A stretch of DNA of 38,985 nt from an uncultured Rhodospirillales bacterium. Lineage in GTDB: Bacteria > Pseudomonadota > Alphaproteobacteria > Ferrovibrionales > Ferrovibrionaceae. Positions 32,668 through 38,985 of this stretch are shown here, in pieces. The stretch covers positions 1-38,985 of the forward strand of contig CALCYJ010000147.1 in the NCBI GenBank assembly GCA_937905845.1. The letters run 5' to 3'. Every line of letters begins with the position of its first letter. The stretch's first letter is position 1. A program made the translations under genes and the position numbers. The notes beneath the pieces are model-generated. The model was not told the DNA's origin, searched no databases, and worked only from the letters and a program-made list of their open reading frames with translations.

Positions 32668-33719
32668 AACAGCCCGGCCTCGCGCAGGAGCGTTGCCGAG
32701 GCCTGGTCGTCGCCAAGCTCCGCCATCGTGATCGCGGGTGGTTGAAGCTGGTCGAAGGGTTTGAGCAGCGGGTTCGCCGGCACGCCGGGCAGCAGCGGAT
32801 ATTCAAAATCGATCTCGCCCCGGGCCAGCATCTCCTGCGCCGGCCGGCTCACCAGAAAGGCCAGAAAGCGCTGGGCGGCCGCCGGGTGTTTCGAGGATTT
32901 CAGCACCGCCACACCCGAGACATTGATCAATCCCCCGATATCGCCGTGGCTGAAATGGTAGATGCGGCTCCGCATCTTGGCGGCGCCGGTTTCGGTGCGC
33001 AGCCGGGCCCAATAATAATTGTTGATGATGCCGGCCGCGACCGAGCCGCGCTCGACCGCCGCCACCACGCCCTCGTCATCGTCGAACACCTGGGCATTGG
33101 CTTTCAGACCCTTCAGCCAGGCGAGTGCGGCGGGCTTGCCGGCACTGACCTCGACCGCCCGGACCAGCGGCAGGAAATCCGCATCCGACGGCGCGATGGC
33201 GATCTTTCCCTTCCATTGCGGCCGGGCGAGATCGGTAAGCGAAGCCGGCAGCGCGCTCTCCCCGATCAGGGCCGGATTGAAGGCCAGCACGTTCTCGCGC
33301 GCCAGGACGCCGAGCCAGTGGCCGTCTTGCGCGCTGAAACGGGCGGGAATCCGCTTCAGCACCGCCGGCGCGACCGGCGCCAGCAACTTTTTCTCGTCCA
33401 GCAGAACCAGTTCCGGGGAATTTTCGACGAAGACCACGTCGGCGGGCGAATAGGCGCCTTCCTGCGCGATCTGGTTCGCGATCTCCGGCCCCTCGCCCTC
33501 GTGCACCCGCACCTTGATGCCGCTCTCGCGGGCGAAGGCGGCGATCAGCCGATCGACCGTCTGCATGTGCTGACCGCTATAGAGTGTCAAGGTCACCGGC
33601 TCCGCCGCGCGGGCCGCGGGCGCGATCAGGCCGCCGGCGCCGACGATAAGGGCCAGCGCCGCCAGGGCCGCGACCCGATCGAAGCGGCGCGGCCGATACC
33701 ATGACCCGCGAGACAACAT
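32664..33719 (-). CDS. fbpA: Periplasmic iron-binding protein (FbpA-like)
   Basis: 351 residues from ATG at 33719, preceded by GGAGGG. A signal peptide ends at APAARA (about residue 38). The mature protein begins VTLTLYSGQH and contains ADVVFVENSPEL and, near residue 230, AGIINNYYWARL with the paired Tyr235-Tyr236 that bind ferric iron in FbpA proteins. It would pass iron to the FbpB/FbpC complex. A Fur-like palindrome lies about 70 bases upstream, consistent with iron-starvation induction of the whole leftward operon. Confidence 0.9.
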   Translation of the reverse strand: MLSRGSWYRPRRFDRVAALAALALIVGAGGLIAPAARAAEPVTLTLYSGQHMQTVDRLIAAFARESGIKVRVHEGEGPEIANQIAQEGAYSPADVVFVENSPELVLLDEKKLLAPVAPAVLKRIPARFSAQDGHWLGVLARENVLAFNPALIGESALPASLTDLARPQWKGKIAIAPSDADFLPLVRAVEVSAGKPAALAWLKGLKANAQVFDDDEGVVAAVERGSVAAGIINNYYWARLRTETGAAKMRSRIYHFSHGDIGGLINVSGVAVLKSSKHPAAAQRFLAFLVSRPAQEMLARGEIDFEYPLLPGVPANPLLKPFDQLQPPAITMAELGDDQASATLLREAGLL

Positions 33720-33790
33720 GCGAAACCCTCCAATCGTCCCATCGGAAAACCGCCGGCCCGAAACGGCAAGAGCGCCGTTCGGATAGAATA

Positions 33791-33811
33791 TGCAAACGGT
33801 TATCAATTGCA
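33791..33811 (-). promoter_or_regulatory. Fur-like operator of the iron-uptake operon
   Basis: A 21-bp imperfect palindrome with arms TGCAAACG and ATTGCA around GGTTATCA lies about 70 bases before the FbpA-like ATG in an AT-rich patch. The TGCAA/TTGCA ends are exact inverse complements. The iron-related genes downstream make Fur the likely ligand. Confidence 0.55.
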
Positions 33812-34034
33812 GAATGGCTATCACCGGCCACCCTTCCTGTCAACCCCGGCGTGGCCGGGCGATGGCCCGGCCGAAACCGGAAGCCGCGGGAAGCCCATGC
33901 CGCTGGAACCCATGCTGCTGGAATTGGAAGGCGATCCCGCGTGCGCTTTTCGCCTTTCGCGGACGACGGCCCGCACCCGCCGCCGGCCGTACAACCTATG
34001 GCCCTTCCCGGACTGGAAAGAACAGCGTCAAAAC

Positions 34035-34054
34035 CTGTCGGATTCCTTTACAAA
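34035..34054 (+). promoter_or_regulatory. Shared upstream activating motif, copy 1
   Basis: CTGTCGG-ATTCC-TTTACAAA. The same seven and eight outer bases recur at 35097-35116 around a different 5-base centre. The TGT...ACA ends give it partial dyad symmetry. It ends 60 bases before the -24 element of the PEP-CTERM sigma-54 promoter, a suitable place for an enhancer-binding activator. Confidence 0.65.
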
Positions 34055-34114
34055 AGCCCGTCAATCCCACTCGGCATCGCCTCTAATCCATTGAAATATA
34101 TAGACCCAAAATTC

Positions 34115-34130
34115 TGGCACGCCGCTTGCT
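34115..34130 (+). promoter_or_regulatory. Sigma-54 promoter of the PEP-CTERM gene
   Basis: TGGCACGCCGCTTGCT matches the sigma-54 consensus (TGGCAC-N5-TTGCW) at every key base, with GG and GC correctly spaced. Transcription should start near 34141, giving a leader of about 110 bases before the ATG at 34251. Confidence 0.88.
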
Positions 34131-34250
34131 ATATGTCTCCCGAAGTCGGCGCCAGACACCGATGATGACCCAGGGCAGACGCGGTTGCGGTCTTTGGGAC
34201 GGAAAATCGGGTAGGGAAGCCAAGCAAGTCACAGCCAGATGGAGTTCATT

Positions 34251-34847
34251 ATGTACACCCTCTTGAAGTCGGCCACGGTCGCCCTCGGTCTTGCGCTCGC
34301 GGCCTTTACCGTCGCCCCGGCCGCCGAAGCGCTCCCGCTCATCACCGGCTCGTTTGCTTTCGCCGGCGGGGCTTCGCTGCCTGCGGGTCAGACCCTGCTC
34401 ACCACCAATACGATCGATTTCAGCGGCCTGTTCGCCACGGGCACCGGCATCGGCGATTATTCGACGATCCATTACGGTGATCTCGGCACGATCGTGTCGT
34501 CGCTGACCTTCTCGCCCTTCTCGGGGCCGATCAGCAACTTCCTGTCGATCGATGGCTTCACCTTCTCCCTCAACCAGATCAACGCGGTGTCAACGAGCGG
34601 CCCCTCGTCCGGCCATGGTGAGGACACGCTGACCATCTCGGGCACCGGCGTCGTCACCGACAGCACCCCGGGCCTGTATGCACCGACCGGCGGCACGCTG
34701 ATCATCACTGCCAACGGCACGACCGGCGGCCTGTCGATCTCCTTCTCGGGCACCGCCCAGTCGGTTCCCGAGCCGGCCACCCTGGCCCTGTTCGGCGCCG
34801 GCCTGACCGGACTGGCCCTGACCTACCGTCGGCGCCGCAAGGCCTAA
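34251..34847 (+). CDS. PEP-CTERM sorting-domain protein
   Basis: 198 residues from ATG at 34251; GGAG six bases before it favours this start over ATG 34239. A signal peptide MYTLLKSATVALGLALAAFTVAPAAEA leads to a mature protein rich in Gly, Ser and Thr with few charges. The C-terminus is a standard PEP-CTERM sorting signal: VPEPA (172-176), a hydrophobic helix TLALFGAGLTGLALTY and RRRRKA. Such proteins are processed by exosortase and are usually linked to extracellular polysaccharide or biofilm. No exosortase is in the window. It is driven by a sigma-54 promoter and ends in a strong terminator, so it is monocistronic. Confidence 0.95.
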   Translation: MYTLLKSATVALGLALAAFTVAPAAEALPLITGSFAFAGGASLPAGQTLLTTNTIDFSGLFATGTGIGDYSTIHYGDLGTIVSSLTFSPFSGPISNFLSIDGFTFSLNQINAVSTSGPSSGHGEDTLTISGTGVVTDSTPGLYAPTGGTLIITANGTTGGLSISFSGTAQSVPEPATLALFGAGLTGLALTYRRRRKA

Positions 34848-34886
34848 GCTAAGCTGAACGACACCGACCTGCTGGCTTCTCTATCG

Positions 34887-34921
34887 GCGGCGGCCCTTTA
34901 CCGGGCCGCCGCTTTTCTTTT
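34887..34921 (+). terminator. Strong intrinsic terminator after the PEP-CTERM gene
   Basis: GCGGCGGCCC-TTTACC-GGGCCGCCGC is a perfect 10-bp GC stem with 6-base loop, followed by TTTTCTTTT. Confidence 0.95.
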
Positions 34922-35096
34922 GGCTTTTTTGGCCACGATCGCTTTTCTCCCAGCCTCTGCCGGCGCATGCCGTTCGCTCACAGCGGCTCGCCTGGCGCCA
35001 TCCGGTGCCATCCAAGCCCAAGGACCACGGGCCGATTGGATGGGCTTGATGGATGCCCTGCGCCGACCAGGCCGCGTGTAAGCATTTCATCGCAAT

Positions 35097-35116
35097 CTGT
35101 CGGCGGAATTTACAAA
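35097..35116 (+). promoter_or_regulatory. Shared upstream activating motif, copy 2
   Basis: CTGTCGG-CGGAA-TTTACAAA, identical to copy 1 except in the 5-base centre. It lies 205 bases upstream of the second sigma-54 promoter, within the normal reach of sigma-54 enhancers. Confidence 0.65.
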
Positions 35117-35321
35117 CATCACGAATGACAGGCTGAACCCTGTCCTTTTTCTCCCGCGGAATGAACGGCGCCTGGCCCCCTCCACACGCCGGCCCGCACC
35201 GCGCCGATCGGCTGTAACCTTCGGGTTCTGCCGGTTTTTGCGGCTGCCGCCCCGGTATTTCACCTTCTGAAACCGGGAGTGCGCCCCTTATCGCCTGATG
35301 CCAGATGGAACCGACAATATC

Positions 35322-35337
35322 TGGCACGTCGTTTGCT
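35322..35337 (+). promoter_or_regulatory. Second sigma-54 promoter
   Basis: TGGCACGTCGTTTGCT again fits TGGCAC-N5-TTGCW exactly. It starts a rightward transcript near 35348, before a 53-codon ORF and about 900 bases before the secretion ATPase gene. Confidence 0.85.
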
Positions 35338-35360
35338 TAACGGTAATAGGGGATTGAGTG

Positions 35361-35522
35361 ATGAAGACCAGCGGATCATACGGTCGGAAGCCTCTGCGCC
35401 GCAGGTGCGAAGGCTTGGAGACGCCTGCGGAGAAAAAGCCGCAGGCATTCCGATCGACCGCTGTGCCAGGGTCGCGGCATCGTCTGGATGTATGCAGCCG
35501 CTCCATGGCAGCCGGATGGTAG
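35361..35522 (+). CDS. Possible small basic protein from the second sigma-54 transcript (53 aa)
   Basis: ATG at 35361 comes about 13 bases after the predicted start of the sigma-54 transcript and has a weak purine-rich site (TAGGGGATTGAG) upstream. The product, MKTSGSYGRKPLRRRCEGLETPAEKKPQ..., is basic, with no signal peptide or known domain. A perfect 8-bp hairpin (GCCTGCGG/CCGCAGGC) lies inside the frame, so this may instead be an untranslated regulatory RNA. Confidence 0.35.
   Translation: MKTSGSYGRKPLRRRCEGLETPAEKKPQAFRSTAVPGSRHRLDVCSRSMAAGW
35423..35446 (+). repeat. Hairpin in the second sigma-54 transcript
   Basis: GCCTGCGG-AGAAAAAG-CCGCAGGC: perfect 8-bp stem with an A-rich loop, about 75 bases into the predicted transcript. 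No T-run follows. Three GATTGGC units with 9-base period (35523-35549) and two copies of CAGAGGAGAG-CGGCG (about 35619-35656) lie further downstream. Confidence 0.7.
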
Positions 35523-35798
35523 GATTGGCCGGATTGGCAAGATTGGCCGAACCGGGGTTGATATGAGGATCCGCTTCTGCCGGGCGCCGCGCTAAACGGG
35601 TTGAGCGGCACTATCTCCCAGAGGAGAGACGGCGGGCTCTCAGAGGAGAGGCGGCGAGAGCGAAAAGAGACTTATCGGGTGAGAACGGAGGCGTCGTTCA
35701 AGGTCGGAATCCATTTCTCCCCAATTCCCAGGGCTTGAGGTCCTGGTGCGGTGTGACGGGCCGGCAGAAACGCTGCCCAGCGAGTGTGGAACCAAGAT

Positions 35799-35942
35799 AT
35801 GCGCGACCCGGCCTATCTGAAATACGACTTCGGCAAGATCCGTCGCGATCCGCGGGTACCGCTTCCGGCCGCCCTGCTGTTGTGGTTCGCCGCCGCCGCT
35901 TTATGTTGGTTCGCCATCCTCCTCCTGATCGACTGGCTCTGA
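35799..35942 (+). CDS. Small membrane protein with one helix (47 aa)
   Basis: The frame encodes MRDPAYLKYDFGKIRRDP, then a strongly hydrophobic segment (AALLLWFAAAALCWFAILLLI), ending DWL. The charged N-terminus followed by a single membrane helix and a short tail is typical of bacterial small membrane proteins. A weak GTGGAA site lies upstream. It is on the same strand as, and about 300 bases before, the type I secretion genes and about 450 bases after the second sigma-54 promoter. No family recognised. Confidence 0.55.
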   Translation: MRDPAYLKYDFGKIRRDPRVPLPAALLLWFAAAALCWFAILLLIDWL

Positions 35943-36250
35943 GGATCCTGCCGGCCACGCCCGGGATCACGCGATAGAGAGCCTAAATCCCCGAAAATCC
36001 CCCAGCCTTTCCGACCGAAACATCATCCAGATCAAGCGATTGGGAACGATACCCGAATCGGATGCATCCGGACGCGCGCCCATCCCGCCGTTCCGCAAGG
36101 CGCCCACCGCCGCATTAGGCTTTATTAGCACTCCATTAACGACATTCTGCTAAAAATCGCCCTAATTGTAATGGCGCGGGCGATCGCATCAATCGAGGCG
36201 ATATCTCGAAGGTGAGATCATCGGGCTCTCTACCCGAAGAAGTGAGGGCA
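35943..36250 (+). other. 308-bp gap upstream of the secretion operon
   Basis: No gene seen. An AT-rich stretch (36117-36170) could hold a promoter for the secretion genes, but no convincing -35/-10 pair stands out. Two small inverted repeats lie close to the start: ATCTC-GAAGGT-GAGAT (36203-36218) and TCGGG-CTCTCTA-CCCGA (36221-36237), the second ending about 13 bases before the ATG where it could affect ribosome access. Confidence 0.5.
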
Positions 36251-38200
36251 ATGAGCGAAAATAGCTCAGAACTAAGGGATGTCTTGACATCGTGCCGCTA
36301 CGCATTCGTTACGACGGGTGTATTTAGTTGCTTTATTAACTCTTTACTCTTGGTTTCCCCTCTTTTCATGATGCAGGTCTACGACCGCGTTCTGCCAACC
36401 CGCAATATGTCTACCCTGGTCTTGTTGGCGGGTATCGCCGCCGCCATGCTGCTGGTCATGTCGGGACTGGATATCGTGCGCTCGCGCATTCTGGTCCGGG
36501 TCAGCGCCCAGATCGACGCGCAGCTTTCCGAGCGCATCCTACAGGCGACCTTCGCCTCGGCGCTGGCCAGCAACCGGGGAACCTCCGCCCAGGGCATGCG
36601 CGATCTCGACACGCTGCGCCAGTATCTTGGCGGCAGCGGGCCGCTTGCCTTCTTCGACATACCCTGGTCGCCGATGCTGATCGGCGTCGTCTATATCATG
36701 CATCCGGTCCTGGGCGGCGTCGCCACCGGCGGCGCGCTGGTTCTCTTTTCGCTGGCGCTGGTGAACGAGCTTGCCACCCGCAAGCCGCTCGAGGATGCGA
36801 ACCGCCATTCGGTCGGCATCATCGGCTTCATCGGATCGAGCCTGCGCAATGCCGAAGTGCTGCATGCCATGGGCATGTTCGAGAATCTGCGCAGCCGCTG
36901 GTTCGTCCGCCGCAACCAGATGCTGCGCCTGCAAGCCTCCGCCAGCGACCGGGCCGGACTGATCACCTCGCTCGGCAAGCTGCTGCGGCAGTTGCTCCAG
37001 GTCCTGCTGCTGGCCACCGGGGCCTATCTCGCCGTCAATGGCGCGATCACCTCGGGCGTCATCATCGCGTCCTCCATCGTGGTCAGCCGGGCGCTCGCCC
37101 CCTTTGAAAGCGCGATGAACACCTGGAAGCAGTTCGTCGGCGCCCGCACCGCCTATGCCCGGCTCAACACGCTGCTGTCGATGGCGCCGCCCGTGACGGT
37201 GAAAACCTCGCTGCCGGCGCCGAAGGGCGCGCTGGCGCTGGAGAATATCTTCGCGGTGCCGCCCGGCAGCACCCAGCCCACCCTGCGCCAGCTCAGCCTG
37301 CGCATCCCCGCGGGCCAGGTGATGGGAGTGATCGGACCGAGCGGCGCCGGCAAGACGACGCTGGCCCGCCTGCTCGTCGGTGCCTGGCCGCCCTATTCGG
37401 GCAAGGTCCGGCTCGACGGCGCCGACATCCACCATTGGAACCGCGACGAGCTCGGCCCCTATATCGGCTACCTGCCCCAGGATGTCGAATTGTTCGATGG
37501 CACGGTGGCGGAAAACATCTGCCGCTTCGGCGACCGGCGCGATTCCAAGCCAATCATCGCCGCCGCCAAGCGGGCGAGCGTGCACGAGATGATCCTGCGG
37601 CTGCCCCAGGGCTACGACACCCATATCGGCTCCGGCGGCGCCGCCCTCTCGGGTGGCCAGCGCCAGCGCATCGGACTGGCGCGCGCGCTTTTCGGCAAGC
37701 CGGTCCTGGTGGTGCTGGACGAACCCGCCTCCAATCTCGACGACGAGGGCGAAGCCGCCCTGGTCGAGGCGGTGTCGGAACTCAAGCGCGGCGGCACCAC
37801 GGTCGTGCTGATTTCCCACCGCCCCGAGATCCTGTCCGCGGTGGATCAGATGCTGGTTCTGGCGCAGGGCGCGATCCGCATGGTCGGCCCGCGCGAGGAG
37901 ATTCTGGCCCGTCTTTCGAGCCATGTCGTGAACGCGCCCCAGCCGGTCACCTCGACGCCGGTTGCTGCGACGGCGGCCGCTTCGACGACGATCGGCGCAC
38001 CATCGGCCGCAACCGCGCAGGCACAGGCACAGGCACGGGCACAGGCACCGACGTCCGGCGCCATGGTCCCGCTCAACAAGACGGTGACGCTCACCGGCGG
38101 CGGCGCCTTTGTCACCGCTTCCCCCCATGGCCGAACCGTCGCGCTGCCGGACACCCGTCCGATCGTGCGGCCGGTCGCAACCCGAAAGCTGGACGCATGA
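36251..38200 (+). CDS. Type I secretion ABC transporter (PrtD/HlyB-like, no peptidase domain)
   Basis: 649 residues from ATG at 36251 (GAGGG upstream); a longer frame to 36212 lacks a ribosome site. Residues 15-310 form the membrane domain (SLLLVSPLFMMQVYDRVLPTRNMSTL is a family hallmark). The ATPase has Walker A GPSGAGKT (about 362-369), signature LSGGQRQR (about 466), Walker B VLVVLDEP (about 485-492) and the H-loop ISHRPE. It lacks the N-terminal C39-like domain of HlyB, as in the PrtD group that exports repeat-in-toxin proteins, S-layer proteins and adhesins. The last 75 residues are an unusual Ala/Thr/Gln-rich tail (AQAQAQARAQAP). Its stop overlaps the HlyD start (ATGA). Confidence 0.93.
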   Translation: MSENSSELRDVLTSCRYAFVTTGVFSCFINSLLLVSPLFMMQVYDRVLPTRNMSTLVLLAGIAAAMLLVMSGLDIVRSRILVRVSAQIDAQLSERILQATFASALASNRGTSAQGMRDLDTLRQYLGGSGPLAFFDIPWSPMLIGVVYIMHPVLGGVATGGALVLFSLALVNELATRKPLEDANRHSVGIIGFIGSSLRNAEVLHAMGMFENLRSRWFVRRNQMLRLQASASDRAGLITSLGKLLRQLLQVLLLATGAYLAVNGAITSGVIIASSIVVSRALAPFESAMNTWKQFVGARTAYARLNTLLSMAPPVTVKTSLPAPKGALALENIFAVPPGSTQPTLRQLSLRIPAGQVMGVIGPSGAGKTTLARLLVGAWPPYSGKVRLDGADIHHWNRDELGPYIGYLPQDVELFDGTVAENICRFGDRRDSKPIIAAAKRASVHEMILRLPQGYDTHIGSGGAALSGGQRQRIGLARALFGKPVLVVLDEPASNLDDEGEAALVEAVSELKRGGTTVVLISHRPEILSAVDQMLVLAQGAIRMVGPREEILARLSSHVVNAPQPVTSTPVAATAAASTTIGAPSAATAQAQAQARAQAPTSGAMVPLNKTVTLTGGGAFVTASPHGRTVALPDTRPIVRPVATRKLDA

Positions 38201-38985
38201 GCGCGCGCGCCATGGCGGCCCGGGCGGAGATCGCGCTGCCGACCCGCCCCAAGGACACGAAGCCGGTCGCCACCCGCTGCGGCGGCAGCATTCTCGCCGG
38301 CTGGCTCATCATCCTGGTGGCATTTGGCGGCTTCGCCGCCTGGTCGGTCTATGCGCCGCTCGCAACCGCGGTTCTGGCGCAGGGCACCGTGGTGGTCAAG
38401 GGCAGCCGCAAGACGGTACAGCACCTTGAAGGCGGCATCGTGCGCCAGATCCTGGTCGCCGACGGCGATCACGTGAAGGCAGGCCAGGTGCTGCTCCGCC
38501 TCGACGACAGCCAGGTACGGGCCGATCTGGCGCTGCTCCAGGGCCGTTACGACGATGCCCGGGCCGAGCAGGCCCGCCTCGTCGCCGAGCGCGACGGCGC
38601 CAGCGCCATCACCTTCCCGCCCGACCTCGTCGCCCGCGCCGCCCATGACGGCGAGGCCGCCGCGGCGCTCACCGGCCAGCGCGGCATCTTCACCAGCCGG
38701 CGCAACACGCTCCTGGGCCAGACTTCGATCCTGGAAAACCGCATCGCGCAGTCGAAGGCGGAGATCGCCGGCCTCACCTTGCAGCAGAATTCCAAGGAAC
38801 GGCAGGAAGCGCTGATCAACCAGGAACTGGGCGGCCTGCGCACGCTGCACGCCAAGGGCTACGCCTCGGGCAGCCAGGTTCTGTCCTTCGAGCGCCAGGC
38901 GGCCAGCCTCGATGGCGAGCGCTGCCAGGTCATGGCGACCATCGCCACCGTCCGCGAGGGCAACCGCGAGACCCATCTCCAGATC
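38197..38985 (+). CDS. HlyD-family type I secretion membrane fusion protein, partial
   Basis: 263 codons are open to the right edge. A cytosolic N-terminus is followed by one membrane helix (about residues 31-53, ILAGWLIILVAFGGFAAWSVYAP) and the family segment VVKGSRKTVQHLEGGIVRQILVADGDHVKAGQVLLRLDDSQ (68-106), the lipoyl-like hairpin. The region after 106 is a long helical hairpin (AEQARLVAERDGA, RNTLLGQTSILENRIAQSKAEI). It bridges the inner-membrane ATPase and the outer-membrane channel. It is translationally coupled to the ATPase gene (ATGA). A secreted substrate gene is not visible. Confidence 0.93.
   Translation, partial: MSARAMAARAEIALPTRPKDTKPVATRCGGSILAGWLIILVAFGGFAAWSVYAPLATAVLAQGTVVVKGSRKTVQHLEGGIVRQILVADGDHVKAGQVLLRLDDSQVRADLALLQGRYDDARAEQARLVAERDGASAITFPPDLVARAAHDGEAAAALTGQRGIFTSRRNTLLGQTSILENRIAQSKAEIAGLTLQQNSKERQEALINQELGGLRTLHAKGYASGSQVLSFERQAASLDGERCQVMATIATVREGNRETHLQI

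Noticed and set aside
30862-32745. 627-codon plus-strand frame
   Set aside because: It is antisense to the iron permease and ATPase genes; composition (Gln/Arg/His-rich) is typical of high-GC shadow frames.
33807-34094. 95-codon plus-strand ORF before the PEP-CTERM gene
   Set aside because: It spans the upstream motif at 34035 and ends just before the sigma-54 promoter, has no ribosome site and no domain; regulatory DNA explains the region better.
35279-35566. 95-codon plus-strand ORF across the second sigma-54 promoter
   Set aside because: Its first third lies upstream of the predicted transcription start, so it could not be translated from that transcript as drawn.
36539-38128. 529-codon minus-strand frame
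   Set aside because: It is antisense to the type I secretion ATPase with intact Walker motifs.

Overview
The window is high-GC DNA (roughly two thirds G+C) from an alphaproteobacterium, probably Rhodospirillales or a relative. The pointers are homospermidine synthase beside an ornithine decarboxylase, a DUF6460 membrane protein, a DUF6456 protein, alphaproteobacterial-type phage genes and a PEP-CTERM protein. I ran no database search, so family assignments rest on motifs and remembered family patterns.

Positions 1-10049 are the right-hand end of a prophage or prophage-derived element, read mostly leftwards. The control end holds a rightward S24 (CI-like) repressor, divergent from a leftward trio: a Cro-like HTH protein, an unknown 137-residue protein and a DUF6456 protein. 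DUF6456 is, as I recall, the family of the GTA activator/antiterminator GafZ. Next come a consensus leftward promoter and the packaging and head genes: small terminase with a 9-bp repeat tract, large terminase, three or four virion-like proteins, portal, prohead protease and a major capsid gene that runs off the left edge. A hairpin with six Ts lies between protease and capsid. A DUF6460 membrane-protein gene sits on the opposite strand inside the element. No integrase or replication gene is visible; the rest of the element lies to the left.

Positions 10050-20440 are chromosomal: a lysine-2,3-aminomutase-like radical SAM protein, a lipoprotein alpha/beta hydrolase, a SIMPL-domain protein, a uracil-DNA glycosylase-family protein and a secreted unknown. 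A polyamine locus follows. Ornithine/lysine decarboxylase sits behind a long structured leader (candidate speF RNA) and homospermidine synthase lies nearby; a lower-GC phosphotransferase/methyltransferase pair separates them.

Positions 20440-28322 hold Dps, 3-hydroxybenzoate 6-monooxygenase with a second FAD oxidoreductase, a NiCoT-type transporter behind a cobalamin riboswitch (so probably cobalt uptake), a Na/Pi cotransporter and a Tat-exported DyP peroxidase. Reading leftwards from 33719, FbpA-FbpB-FbpC-porin-DyP form a putative iron-uptake operon with Fur-like palindromes.

Positions 33720-38985 hold two near-perfect sigma-54 promoters, each preceded by the same 20-bp gapped motif (CTGTCGG-N5-TTTACAAA). 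One drives a PEP-CTERM protein gene. The other drives a transcript of unknown content that may extend into a type I secretion ABC transporter/HlyD operon, which is cut by the right edge. This pair looks like a local PrsR-type regulon and is, with the DUF6456 late-control arrangement, the most interesting part of the window. A family of palindromic REP-like repeats (three copies) is scattered in intergenic gaps.
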